DNA of 64,000 nucleotides from Streptomyces sp. NRRL WC-3626 (GTDB taxonomy: Bacteria > Actinomycetota > Actinomycetes > Streptomycetales > Streptomycetaceae), in assembly GCF_000718785.1 (NCBI RefSeq), contig NZ_JOCA01000005.1:1-64000 (forward strand). The letters run 5' to 3'. The notes below the pieces were generated by a model. That model was given only the letters and a program-made list of their open reading frames with translations, was not told the DNA's origin and did no database searches. Shown in pieces: positions 42,272-51,600 of this stretch (position 1 is the first letter of the stretch; the number at the start of each line of letters is the position of its first letter). The position numbers and the translations under genes were made by a program.

Positions 42272-43345
42272 ATGGCCGAACCGGCCGAGGCGGCCGCGTT
42301 ACCCGGCCCGATCGACACGCTCCTGGCCGCGGCCGTCGCCCGGCGCTTCTATCTGGAGAACCGGTCGAAGGTGGAGATCGCCAAGGAGTTCGACATCAGC
42401 CGGTTCAAGGTGGCCCGTCTCCTGGACGCGGCCGTGGCCCACGACATCGTGCGGATCGACATCACGGTGCCCGCCGAGATCGACGTCCCGCTCGGACGGG
42501 CGCTGACCGAGCGCTTCGGGCTCCGGCACGGCATCGTCGTCGATCTGGGGCGCGCCGACGGCGGTGCGGGGGACCAGCGGCAGAGCGGGCGCTGGCTCGG
42601 TACGGCGGCGGCCCGGCTGGTCTCGGACATCGTCGAGGAGGGCGACGTCCTCGGACTGGACGGCAGCCACGCGGTGGACGCGCTCAGCGAGGCGGTCACC
42701 CGGCTGCCGCTGTGCGACGTCGTCCAGCTGACCGGTGTGCACGGACCGGACCTCGCCCATGACGCCGCGATCACCGCGGTCCGCCGTACGGCCGCGGCGG
42801 GCGGCGGCCGGGCGTTCCCGCTGCACACCCCGTTCCTGCTGCCCGACGCGGCGACGGCCGCCGTGCTGCGCAGCCAGCCCGCCACCGCCGAGACGCTGGA
42901 GCGGTTCGGCCGGGTCACCAAGGCCGTCGTCGGCATCGGCGCGTGGGACGGCCCGCACTCCACGGTCTACGGCGCCCTGTCCGAGCGCGAGCGGGAGACG
43001 CTGCGGGAGGCGGGGGCGTGCGCGGAGGCCGCCGGACATCTCCTGGACGACGGCGGACGGTTCCTTTCCACCGAGCTCACCGCCCGGACCATCGCCGTCG
43101 GCGCCGCCGAACTGCGGGGCGTCGACGAGCTGATCGGCGTCACGGCCGGCGGACGCGACACCGGGGCGGTGCGCGCCGTACTGCGGTCGGGCCTGCTCAC
43201 CGGCGTCGTCACGGACGCCGTCACGGCGCGGCGGCTGCTCTGGCGCGACGGTACGCACGACGGCCGGTACGAGCGTCGGTACGGCGGCACGGACGCCGTC
43301 GCGCCGACCGTGCCGGCGCCCCGATCCACCGAACGAGGACAGTGA
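42272..43345 (+). CDS. SorC/DeoR-type sugar-binding transcriptional regulator
   Basis: A 357-residue regulator. The N-terminal helix-turn-helix is RRFYLENRSKVEIAKEFDIS then RFKVARLLDAA. The C-terminal sugar-phosphate-binding domain (about residues 60-335) has GTAAARLVSDIVEEGDVLGL, GIGAWDGPHSTVYGAL and GVTAGG. GGAGAG precedes the ATG. Its stop overlaps the ATG of the SseB-like T7SS gene by one base (TGATG), tying the T7SS-associated genes to a sugar-type regulator, which is unexpected. The ligand is unknown. TTGACG at 42241 is too close to the ATG to be a normal -35. Confidence 0.9.
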   Translation: MAEPAEAAALPGPIDTLLAAAVARRFYLENRSKVEIAKEFDISRFKVARLLDAAVAHDIVRIDITVPAEIDVPLGRALTERFGLRHGIVVDLGRADGGAGDQRQSGRWLGTAAARLVSDIVEEGDVLGLDGSHAVDALSEAVTRLPLCDVVQLTGVHGPDLAHDAAITAVRRTAAAGGGRAFPLHTPFLLPDAATAAVLRSQPATAETLERFGRVTKAVVGIGAWDGPHSTVYGALSERERETLREAGACAEAAGHLLDDGGRFLSTELTARTIAVGAAELRGVDELIGVTAGGRDTGAVRAVLRSGLLTGVVTDAVTARRLLWRDGTHDGRYERRYGGTDAVAPTVPAPRSTERGQ

Positions 43346-43995
43346 TGAGCCAGCAGGAGGCGCTTTCGCTTCCGCCCGTTCCGGACGACATCCGCGAGGC
43401 GGGCCGTCTCGCCCCGGACCACTGGCTGGGGGTCGTCGACCCGATGTGGTCCGGGGAGGGCAAGCCGCCGGACTGGGCGATGACCGGACGGTGGCGGTCG
43501 GGCCTCGACGGGGAGATCGTCGAGTGGGAGGACAACCCCGACTACCGTCCCTCCCCGCGTACCCTCGGCTGGCCCGAACCCGAGGACGAGGTGGACCGGG
43601 CCGTCCAGCTCGCCTCCACCGGATACGGGCCCGGCGAGGCGGTGCCGGCCGCGCTCGCGGGGCGCGAGGTGGCGGTGCTGACCGCGCCGGGCGGCGGCCT
43701 GGTCAGCGCGGCGGCGACGGACGGGACGCCGGTCGTGCCGGTGTTCACCTCGTCGGTGTTCCTGCGTACGGCGGGGCGATACGCCTTCGAACTCGTCCGC
43801 GTGGACGATCTGTTGGCGCGGGTGCCCGAGGGGCATGTGCTGTATCTGAACCCCTCGGCGGCGGTGAGCATGCTGCTGGATCCCGAGGCGGTGCGGGACG
43901 TCGGCGCGGGGGAGTCCCCCGTCGCGCCCGACGCCGTTCCCGCTCCGTCGGTGGTGACCGAGGCCGTTCGGCCGGTGCGGGGGACGGACGCGTGA
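43345..43995 (+). CDS. Type VII secretion-associated SseB-like protein
   Basis: A 216-residue soluble protein. The N-terminal part reads DIREAGRLAPDHWLGVVDP, WSGEGKPPDWA and GEIVEWEDNPDYRPSPRTLG. The C-terminal half is SseB-like (VAVLTAPGGG, TPVVPVFTSSVFLRTAG, EGHVLYLNPSAAVSML). This layout is typical of proteins annotated as T7SS-associated in Streptomyces; the biochemical role is unknown. It is coupled by a 1-base overlap to the regulator before it and a 4-base GTGA overlap to the large gene after it. Confidence 0.75.
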   Translation: MSQQEALSLPPVPDDIREAGRLAPDHWLGVVDPMWSGEGKPPDWAMTGRWRSGLDGEIVEWEDNPDYRPSPRTLGWPEPEDEVDRAVQLASTGYGPGEAVPAALAGREVAVLTAPGGGLVSAAATDGTPVVPVFTSSVFLRTAGRYAFELVRVDDLLARVPEGHVLYLNPSAAVSMLLDPEAVRDVGAGESPVAPDAVPAPSVVTEAVRPVRGTDA

Positions 43996-46900
43996 GCCGC
44001 TGGTCGTCCGTGCTGCCGGGCCGGGGACGCAGGTCCGGTTCCGGCTCCGGTTCCGGTACGGGCCGTCGTGGTGCGCCGGGTCCGGACGGTGGCGCGAGCG
44101 GGGCCGTGAACCGGGGAGCCGGGGGCCCGCCGGTCGAGGACGTCGACGGTGTGCTGCTGGTGCGCTCGGTCGAGGACGACTCCTTCCCCCTGGACGTCGT
44201 CGCCGAGGTGGCGGGCGCCGTCGGCGAGGAGGAGGACGTCGTCACGGTGATCGTAGGCTCCGGGGGCGCGGCTCCCGGAGCGGATCACTGGGCCCGGCTG
44301 GGCGCGCTGCTGGACTCCCTGCGGGACCGCGGCACCGAAAAGGTCCGGCTGGTCATGTCCGGTGCCGGTGACGACCGGCCGGACCGGCCCAGCGTCGCCC
44401 GCAGGATCGCGGACGCCTGGGAACTGGAGGTGACCGCGCCGGACGGCGCCGTCCTCATCACGCCCGGAGGCACGCTCTTCGCCCACGGCGACTCCGGAGC
44501 CGGGTCCGCCTGGTGGCGGTTCGCGCCCGGTGCGCAGCCCCGGAGGCTGGGCCGGCGTGCCCCGGCGCCCGCCTGGGAGGAGGCGCTGGACGGGGTGCCC
44601 GCGCGCACGGGCGGGGGCTGCGTCGTGGACCGTATTCCGGCGGGCGTGGTGATCCGCCCGGCCGAGGCACCCGGGCCCGCCCCCGACGACCTGTGCTTCT
44701 CCGTGCCCGTCGACTTCGAGCGGCTCACGGTACTGGTGGGCGCCCCGCACGCGGAGGACGTCGCCGCCGACGAGGTCGCCGCCGTACTCGAGGGGCTGCC
44801 GGCGGCGGAACGCGCCCGTGTCCGGCTCGCGCCCGGCGGTCGGCGCGATCTGCTGCGGCTCGGACAGTCGGTCGCCGACCTGACGGGTGCGGAGGTGGAG
44901 GTCCTCACCGGCCTGCCCCTCCTCGACGACCACGCCCCCGCCGGAACACCGCCCCGGCCGACGCTCGTCGGGCGGGAGGGCGCGCCGACCTGGCGGCCCT
45001 TCGTGTCGTCCGTGGTCTGCGGGCCCGTCGACGCGGACGGGCGGGCGCCCGTGCCCCGGCCGGTGGGGTTCCACCCGCCCGACTGGATACTCGGCGGCAG
45101 CGAACCGGGGACGGTACGGCTGACCGACCGCTGGCAGGCGACGGTCACCCGGGCCGGCCTCGCGCTGTGGGCACCGGACGGACCCCGTCCCGGTCCGGTC
45201 GGGCTGGCCGTGGACCCGGAGGTGTGCGCCATCGAACTGGGCATGCCGGGACAGCCGTTGGACGGCTCCCTGCTGCCCGCCCTGGCCCAACTCCTGCGCG
45301 GCCTCGGCACGGACGTCCGCTCCCGCACCACCCTGCTGGTCCGTGGCCGGCTCCCGGCGGGCGACGGAGCGCTCCGCCGCCTCGCGGCGGAACAGGGCAT
45401 CCCCGGCATCCGGTACGTCACCGCCGTCCGGCCGTCCCACGCGGGACCGGCGACGGGGCGAAGGGGGACGGCCGCTGCGGGCGGCGCTGTGCCTTCTACG
45501 GCCGTGTCCGGTACGGCCGTTGAGTCCGGCGCCGGTGTCCCCGCGGTCGCCGGTTCCGGAGCACCGGCGCCCACGCGTCCCGAACGGCCCCACGGTGGCC
45601 GCGCCGCCACGGCGAGCGGTCCGGGACGACCGGTGCGAGAAGTCGGCGCGACCGCCGCGGCCGGTGCCGGTGACCCGGCGGTCGCCGGGTCGAGGACCTC
45701 GGCGCCGGCGCCTGCCGTGGCGAGCGGTCCGGGACGGCCCGTGCGGGTGTCGTCGGGGACCGGTTCCGTCCCGGTCGGCGGGGCCGCCGAAGAGCGCGGT
45801 GGCGGGCGTGCCGTGTCCTCGGAGGCACCCGAGGATCCCGGCGCGGCCGGCCCGGCGGCCCCTTCCGGGGTGGGCGGGGCCGCACCGGCCGGCGCAGGGA
45901 GTGACGTGCCCGGGGAAGCGGCGGGAGCCGCCGTAAGGGGTGAGACGAAGTCCGGGGTGTCCTCCACGGAACGGCCCTCCGAGAACCTCGCCACGCCGGA
46001 TGCCCCCGAGCGTGAGGGCTCCGATCCCGTCGTGAAGGCCCGGGTTGCCGGGCGGGACGGGGGCGGGTCGGCGGGTGGCCGGGTCCCCGATGCCAGTGGG
46101 CCGGAAGGCTTCGAGCCTGCCGGGCAGGTACGTGCCGTGTCCTCGGGTCGCGCTGCCGCCGAGCCGAGGCCACAGGGTGGTCCGGCACCCGATGCGGACC
46201 CGTCCGAGGGTTCCCGGCCCGCCATGAAGGACTCGTCCGTCGGTGAGCGGGGTGAACCAGGGTCGGACGGCCGCCGGGCACGGGATGCCGGTGATGCGAA
46301 GGGCTCCGCTCCGGTCGTGCGGGCCCGGGGCGCCGCTGAGCCGGAGCGTGGTCGGGCACTCGCTGCCGATAAGCCCGAGGGCTCCGGCCGCGTGGCCGGT
46401 GAGCGCGGCGGACCGGGGCGGGACGGCGGCCGGGCATCGGATGCCGGTGCGGCCGAGGGGCCCGGGCCGGTCCCGCGGGCCCCGGGTGCCGCTGAGCCGG
46501 AGGGCGGACCGGCGCCCGGTGCCGGGGCCGTGGTGAAAGGCCGGGGCGGCGTCGGGGCCGTGCGGGTCGATCTTCCGTTCGTGCCCGGGCATGTCAGCGG
46601 GGCGGCCGAGCGGGCCGCGTTCCGGGAGGCTGCCGGCGGGGACTGGGAGGGGCATGCCGCCGCCGTGTCCCGGATGCTCACCCGGATGCCCGCCCTGCGC
46701 GGGCATGAGCTGGACGCCGCGCGGACCGATCTCATCGCCGCGCACGCCTACCTCACCGCCGACGAAGGCCCCCTGCACCACCGTGAGTTGATCCGCGACC
46801 TGCACACCGGCGAGGGGCGCCTGCTGCCGTACGGCGGCTGTCTCGCGTCCGCCCTGCGCCGGCTGCCGTCGTACCGGGGCGTCGCCCTGCGCGGCGGGGA

Positions 46901-47333
46901 CGCCGGCGCACCCGAGCCCGCCGTCGGCACGCTGCTGCACGACCCCGCCCCGGTCAGCGCCCTCGCCACGACCTCCGCGCTGCCCGCAGGGGCGCCCGTA
47001 CGGTACGCGATCTGGTCCGTCACCGGACGCAAGGTACGGCAACTGCTCGACCGTCCGGGCGGTTCCCCGGAGACGTACGAGGAGATCGTCTTCGTACCCG
47101 GGACCGGCTTCCGTGTCCTCGGGGTACGGACCGTGCCCACGGGACCGTCCGTCGTACTGCTGCGTGAACTCCCCGGCAACGCGACCGCCTACATGGACGG
47201 TTCGGAGGAACTGTCCGGGCTGGACCTCAAGGCCCGCACACACCTCGAAGAGGCGCTGGCCAAGGGCTTCCGCGCCGGCGACGGCACACGGTGGCCGGAA
47301 CGCTGCTCCGGGCCCGTGGGCCAGGACGGCTGA
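43992..47333 (+). CDS. Large T7SS-linked protein with C-terminal ADP-ribosyltransferase-like candidate domain
   Basis: A 1113-residue protein without signal peptide or membrane segment. Residues about 50-480 are two alpha/beta-looking parts I cannot name (VEDVDGVLLVRSVEDDS, VLITPGGTLFAHG, WWRFAPGAQPRRLGRR). Residues about 490-850 are a disordered Gly/Ala/Pro/Glu linker with degenerate repeats. Residues about 855-1113 form a compact domain with SYRGVALR (R962), AIWSVTGRK (S1009) and YEEIVFVPGTGFRVL (E1031). This arrangement and the VxPGTxFRVL strand resemble R-S-E ADP-ribosyltransferases, although the ExE motif is incomplete. It is co-translated with the SseB-like gene. It could be an effector or a regulatory T7SS component. 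Confidence 0.6.
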   Translation: MSRWSSVLPGRGRRSGSGSGSGTGRRGAPGPDGGASGAVNRGAGGPPVEDVDGVLLVRSVEDDSFPLDVVAEVAGAVGEEEDVVTVIVGSGGAAPGADHWARLGALLDSLRDRGTEKVRLVMSGAGDDRPDRPSVARRIADAWELEVTAPDGAVLITPGGTLFAHGDSGAGSAWWRFAPGAQPRRLGRRAPAPAWEEALDGVPARTGGGCVVDRIPAGVVIRPAEAPGPAPDDLCFSVPVDFERLTVLVGAPHAEDVAADEVAAVLEGLPAAERARVRLAPGGRRDLLRLGQSVADLTGAEVEVLTGLPLLDDHAPAGTPPRPTLVGREGAPTWRPFVSSVVCGPVDADGRAPVPRPVGFHPPDWILGGSEPGTVRLTDRWQATVTRAGLALWAPDGPRPGPVGLAVDPEVCAIELGMPGQPLDGSLLPALAQLLRGLGTDVRSRTTLLVRGRLPAGDGALRRLAAEQGIPGIRYVTAVRPSHAGPATGRRGTAAAGGAVPSTAVSGTAVESGAGVPAVAGSGAPAPTRPERPHGGRAATASGPGRPVREVGATAAAGAGDPAVAGSRTSAPAPAVASGPGRPVRVSSGTGSVPVGGAAEERGGGRAVSSEAPEDPGAAGPAAPSGVGGAAPAGAGSDVPGEAAGAAVRGETKSGVSSTERPSENLATPDAPEREGSDPVVKARVAGRDGGGSAGGRVPDASGPEGFEPAGQVRAVSSGRAAAEPRPQGGPAPDADPSEGSRPAMKDSSVGERGEPGSDGRRARDAGDAKGSAPVVRARGAAEPERGRALAADKPEGSGRVAGERGGPGRDGGRASDAGAAEGPGPVPRAPGAAEPEGGPAPGAGAVVKGRGGVGAVRVDLPFVPGHVSGAAERAAFREAAGGDWEGHAAAVSRMLTRMPALRGHELDAARTDLIAAHAYLTADEGPLHHRELIRDLHTGEGRLLPYGGCLASALRRLPSYRGVALRGGDAGAPEPAVGTLLHDPAPVSALATTSALPAGAPVRYAIWSVTGRKVRQLLDRPGGSPETYEEIVFVPGTGFRVLGVRTVPTGPSVVLLRELPGNATAYMDGSEELSGLDLKARTHLEEALAKGFRAGDGTRWPERCSGPVGQDG

Positions 47334-47388
47334 GCCGGACGCGTACGACCATCCCTCACCCCACACTCCCCACAGACCGAGGAGAACG

Positions 47389-48546
47389 ATGGCAAGCGAG
47401 AAGAAGCCGCCCGCTCCCGACGGGCCGGACGGCGCGGGCGGCGGTTCGTCCGTCCGCAGGGCCGTCTCCCTCGGGTCGGCGGCGGCCGACCCGGGCCCGA
47501 TGCTGGCCCCGGCGGCACGGCGTACGGCCGAGCCGGAACCCGAGCAGGCCCCCGAGAGCGGGACCGCCGCCCCCGAGCGGTCCGCCACCGGGGAAGCGGA
47601 GACCACGGCCGCCGCCCCCGCCCCCGCCGCCGAGGAACGTCCGGAGGCCGAGGGCCGGAGCGCCGCGGAAGCCGAAGCCGCCCACGGAGTCGGCGCCACC
47701 GCCGCAGCCGGGGCCGGCGCGGACGAACCCCCGTCCGGGAACCCGAAGAAGCCCCTGCTCGCCGCCGCCGGCATCGCGGGCGTCGTCCTGCTCGCCGTAC
47801 CGCTGCTGATCTGGGCGACGGACGACGCGCGGCAGAAGAAGGACGACGTGACGGTGGCCGCCGGCTCCGACACGCTGCTCGAGGAGGAGCCGCTGGAGGT
47901 GCCGAAGGGCGACTACGCCCCGGCGGAGCCCACCCCGGAGCCCTCGACCGAGAAGCCGTCCGCCAAGCCGAGCGCGGTCGCGAAGAAGCCCGCCCCGGTG
48001 GTGAGTTCTGCCCCGGTCAGCAGTGAACCGGTGGAGACGAAGAAGGCGGAGACGCGGGTGAAGGAGCACAAGGCTCCCCAACTGCCGCCGAACACGGCCG
48101 CGTACGCCGTCCAGCGGATGGCCGCGTCCCATCCCGGCCGGCACATCTGCTACCGGGTCCATGTGAAGGGCGCTGGCTGGACGGCCCCCGTCTGCGACGG
48201 GGCCACCGCGGGGCACGAGGGCTCGGGGCGGCCGATCACCGCCATCAACATCGCGGTGGCGGACGCGAAGCGGGTGAACGGCAACGAGTTCATCCAGAAG
48301 GACGGCTGGACCACCCCGTGGTCGGGCGCGGCCGACGGAACGGATCTGACGCTCGGCGGCGCCGCCTCGAACGCTCCGAACCTCAGCGGCTTCACCATCG
48401 GTGTCGAGTCCGGCAACGTCTGCCAGAACAACAAGCTCGGCGAGCACGGCTGGGGCGGCCTGGCGTGCGAGCAGCCGCAGGGCTGGATCTTCGGCGGGTC
48501 CACGGACCCGAAGGTCTGGCTGGAGGCCGTCCGGTTCACCGTGTGA
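47389..48546 (+). CDS. Membrane-anchored protein with ChW-like C-terminal domain
   Basis: A 385-residue protein starting MASEKKPPAPDGPDG, with GAGGAGAA just before the ATG. An acidic, Pro/Ala/Glu-rich cytoplasmic N-terminus of about 115 residues and one membrane helix (AGIAGVVLLAVPLLIWAT) precede a Pro/Lys/Ser-rich linker. The last ~135 residues read YRVHVKGAGWTAPVCDGATA and ITAINIAVADAK, a pattern like clostridial hydrophobic W (ChW) repeats, with further W/G motifs and four cysteines. It is probably exposed outside the membrane. It follows the ART-like gene after 55 bases and is probably in the same operon. Confidence 0.7.
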   Translation: MASEKKPPAPDGPDGAGGGSSVRRAVSLGSAAADPGPMLAPAARRTAEPEPEQAPESGTAAPERSATGEAETTAAAPAPAAEERPEAEGRSAAEAEAAHGVGATAAAGAGADEPPSGNPKKPLLAAAGIAGVVLLAVPLLIWATDDARQKKDDVTVAAGSDTLLEEEPLEVPKGDYAPAEPTPEPSTEKPSAKPSAVAKKPAPVVSSAPVSSEPVETKKAETRVKEHKAPQLPPNTAAYAVQRMAASHPGRHICYRVHVKGAGWTAPVCDGATAGHEGSGRPITAINIAVADAKRVNGNEFIQKDGWTTPWSGAADGTDLTLGGAASNAPNLSGFTIGVESGNVCQNNKLGEHGWGGLACEQPQGWIFGGSTDPKVWLEAVRFTV

Positions 48547-48557
48547 GCGGTACGGCG

Positions 48558-48591
48558 AACGCCCGCCGGTGCGTCCCGGCCGGCGGGCGTT
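48558..48591. terminator. Bidirectional terminator between convergent genes
   Basis: A perfect 12-base stem AACGCCCGCCGG / CCGGCGGGCGTT with a 10-base loop between the stops at 48546 and 48605. Confidence 0.75.
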
Positions 48592-48604
48592 GGCCGTCAG
48601 CGGG

Positions 48605-51600
48605 TCACAGGGCCGCCTCCTGGCGGCGTGCGGGCGGGAGGTCCTGCGGCAGCAGCGTGGTGAGATCGGCGAGGCTCGGCGAGCTCAGGCCGCCCAGCCG
48701 GCGGGCCTGGCTCGTCATCATCGACTCCAGGAGCTGCCGGGCGAGGCGCGCGTTGCCGAAGGACCGGTCGCGCGGAATGGCGTCCACATGGGCGCGCAGC
48801 GCCTCCACCGTGGCGTCGGCGCACTCGTAACCGGAGGCCGCGGCGTGCTTGGACAGAATGGTGACCAGTTCGTCCGTGCTGTAGTCCTCGAACGTCACGA
48901 ACTTGGAGAACCGGGACGTCAGTCCGGGGTTGGAGGCGAGGAAGCGTTCCATCTCCTCGGTGTATCCGGCGACGACGACCACGATCTCGTCGCGGTGGTC
49001 CTCCATCAGCTTCAGCAGGGTGTCGACGGCCTCGCGGCCGAAGTCGTTGGACGAGCCCTCGGGGGTGAGGGTGTAGGCCTCGTCGATGAACAGCACCCCG
49101 CCGAGCGCGCCGGTGAACACGTCCTTGGTGCGCTGGGCGGTGTGGCCGACGTACTGCCCCACCAGGTCCGCGCGCGCCACCTCCACCAGGGAGTCGCGGG
49201 GGAGCACCCCGAGGGAGTGCAGCAGCCTGGCGTAGAGCCGGGCGACCGTGGTCTTGCCGGTGCCGGGCGGGCCGCTGAAGACGAGGTGGTTGCTGATCCG
49301 GGGCGCGGGCAGCCCCGCCGCGATCCGCTGGCGGGCGTTGGTGAGCAGGCTGACCAGGTCGGCGACCTCCCGCTTCACGGCCGCGAGCCCCACCATGGCG
49401 GTGAGTTCGGCCATCGGGTCGGAGCTGTCGTCGTCCGGCGCAGCCGGTTCGCCGACGCCGACGGCCGCCGCCTCCGCGTCGCCGACGTCCTGCGGCAGGA
49501 GCAGGGTCAGGTCGTTCTCCGCGGGGTCGGCCATCGCCGCGAGCCGGAACGCCTGCCGGTCCACCATGTCCTCGAACACGGCCCGCGCCGCACGCCCGTT
49601 GCCGAACGTCGCGTCACGCGTCATCTGCTCGAAGCGTACGGCGAGGGCCTCCCGGGCCAGCGGTCCCAGCTCGAACTGGTGCCTGAGGCACAGGCTTTCG
49701 GTGATCGTGACCAGTTCCTCCACCGTGTAGTTCCCGAACTCGACGGTGCGGGTGAACCGGGAGGCGAGACCGGGGTTGGCGGTCAGGAACGACTCCATCC
49801 GGCCGGAGTAGCCGGCCGCCACCACGACCACGTCCTCACGGTGGTCCTCCATCAGCTTCAGCAGGGTGTCGACGGCCTCGCGGCCGAAGTCGTTGGACGC
49901 GGCCCCCTCGGGGGTGAGGGTGTAGGCCTCGTCGATGAACAGCACCCCGCCCAGAGCGGAGTTGAACGCCTCGGTGGTCTTGATGGCGGTGCCGCCGATG
50001 ACCTGCGCGACGAGATCCGCGCGCGCGACCTCGACCAGATGCCCGCTCCTGAGCACGCCCAGGTCCGCCAGGATGCTGCCGTAGAGACGCGCGACGGTGG
50101 TCTTGCCGGTGCCGGGCGGTCCGGCGAAGATCAGATGGCGGCTCATCGACGGGACCGGCATGCCGAGCCGGCGCCGGCGCTCCGCGAGCTGGTTCAGATT
50201 GACCAGCGTGCTCACCTGGTGCTTGACGTCGTCCAGGCCGACGAGCGCCCGCAGTTCGGCCAGCGGGCCCTCGGGCTCCTCCTTCTTGCCGGGGCCGCCC
50301 GGGGCGCCGTCCTCGCCGCCGGTCTCGGCCGACTCGCCCCAGCTGTCCGGGAGTCCGTTGTCCGTGCTGGTCAGCACCTCGACCGTGAGCCGTTCGCCCG
50401 CCCGGCTCTGGCGCAGTCCCGCACCGCGGTTGTCGCGTACGACGCACCGGGTGACGTCGACGGGTTCGGCACTGTCGATCCGGATGCCGTCGCCCGTACT
50501 GCCGCTGATCTCACAGGAGTCGAGGGTGGCCCGGCCGCCGCGCGAGACCTGGACGCCGTGTGCCCGCGAACCGTGCACCCGGACCCGCTCCAGGGTGATC
50601 TCCGCGCCGTCCCGCACCCCCACACCGGCGTCGGCGCTGTCGCCGATCTCGCAGTCGCGCAGGGTGCCCCGGCCGCGTTCGCCGACGACGAGGCCCGAGC
50701 GGGCGGCGGAGCTCAGTACGGTGTCGCTGATCTCGGGGTCGGAGTCGTCGTCGATGCTCACCGCACAGCCGCCCGCGGACTCGATCTCGCAGTGCTCGAG
50801 CCGGCCGCGGCCGTCGTCGGTGAACTCGACGCCGTGACCGCCCGCGCCGGTGATCCGGGTGCGGCGCAGCAGCGGGTTCGCGGCGGTGCGCACGGAGACG
50901 CCGACACCGGCCGCGTCCAGGACCTCCAGATGCTCGAACTCGGCCGTGGAGTCGTCCCACAGCTGCACCGCCCCGGCGGTGTCGGCGCAATCGCTCACCA
51001 CGGTGTCCCGCAGCAGCGGGGCGCTGCCCTCGACGACCCGTACGGCGGCCTCGGTGGAGCCGTGGAACGAGCAGCCCTCCAGGGTGCCGCGCGAGCGGTC
51101 CAGGACCAGCAGCCCGCTGGTCCCGGTACGCCGGGTGACACAGCCGCTCAGCACCGGGTCGGCCCCGCCGGAGATGACGATGCCGCTCTGCGCGATCGAT
51201 TCGAAGGACGTCTCCTCGATCTCCGGGCGGGACATGCTGGTCACCAGCAGACCGACCGAGGTGTGGTGCACGGCGCAGCGCAGCACCCGCGTCGAGCTGT
51301 GGCCCTCCAGCGCGATGGCCGGTTTGTCGGTGCCGGAGATGTCGCAGCCCTCCACGGTGCCCCGGGCCTCACCGCTCGCGAGGACGCCGTTGGCCCGCGC
51401 GCCCCGGATGCGGCAGTCGCGGATCAGCGGCCCGGCCGTCTCGCCGAGCACCACCGCCGACGTGCCGAAGTTCTCGAACGTGCAGTCCTCGACGACGCTC
51501 TCGCTCTCCGACGAGTCGACCAGCCCGGCGCCGCCCGGGTTGGCGATCCGGCAGCCGCGCGCGGCCAGCGAGCCCTTGCCGCGGACCAGCAGCGCCGTCC

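Noticed and set aside
43542..47873. 1443-codon minus-strand frame opposite the ART-like gene
   Set aside because: Antisense of a Gly/Ala/Pro-rich linker; no start context or recognisable domain, while the plus strand has overlapping, ribosome-bound genes.
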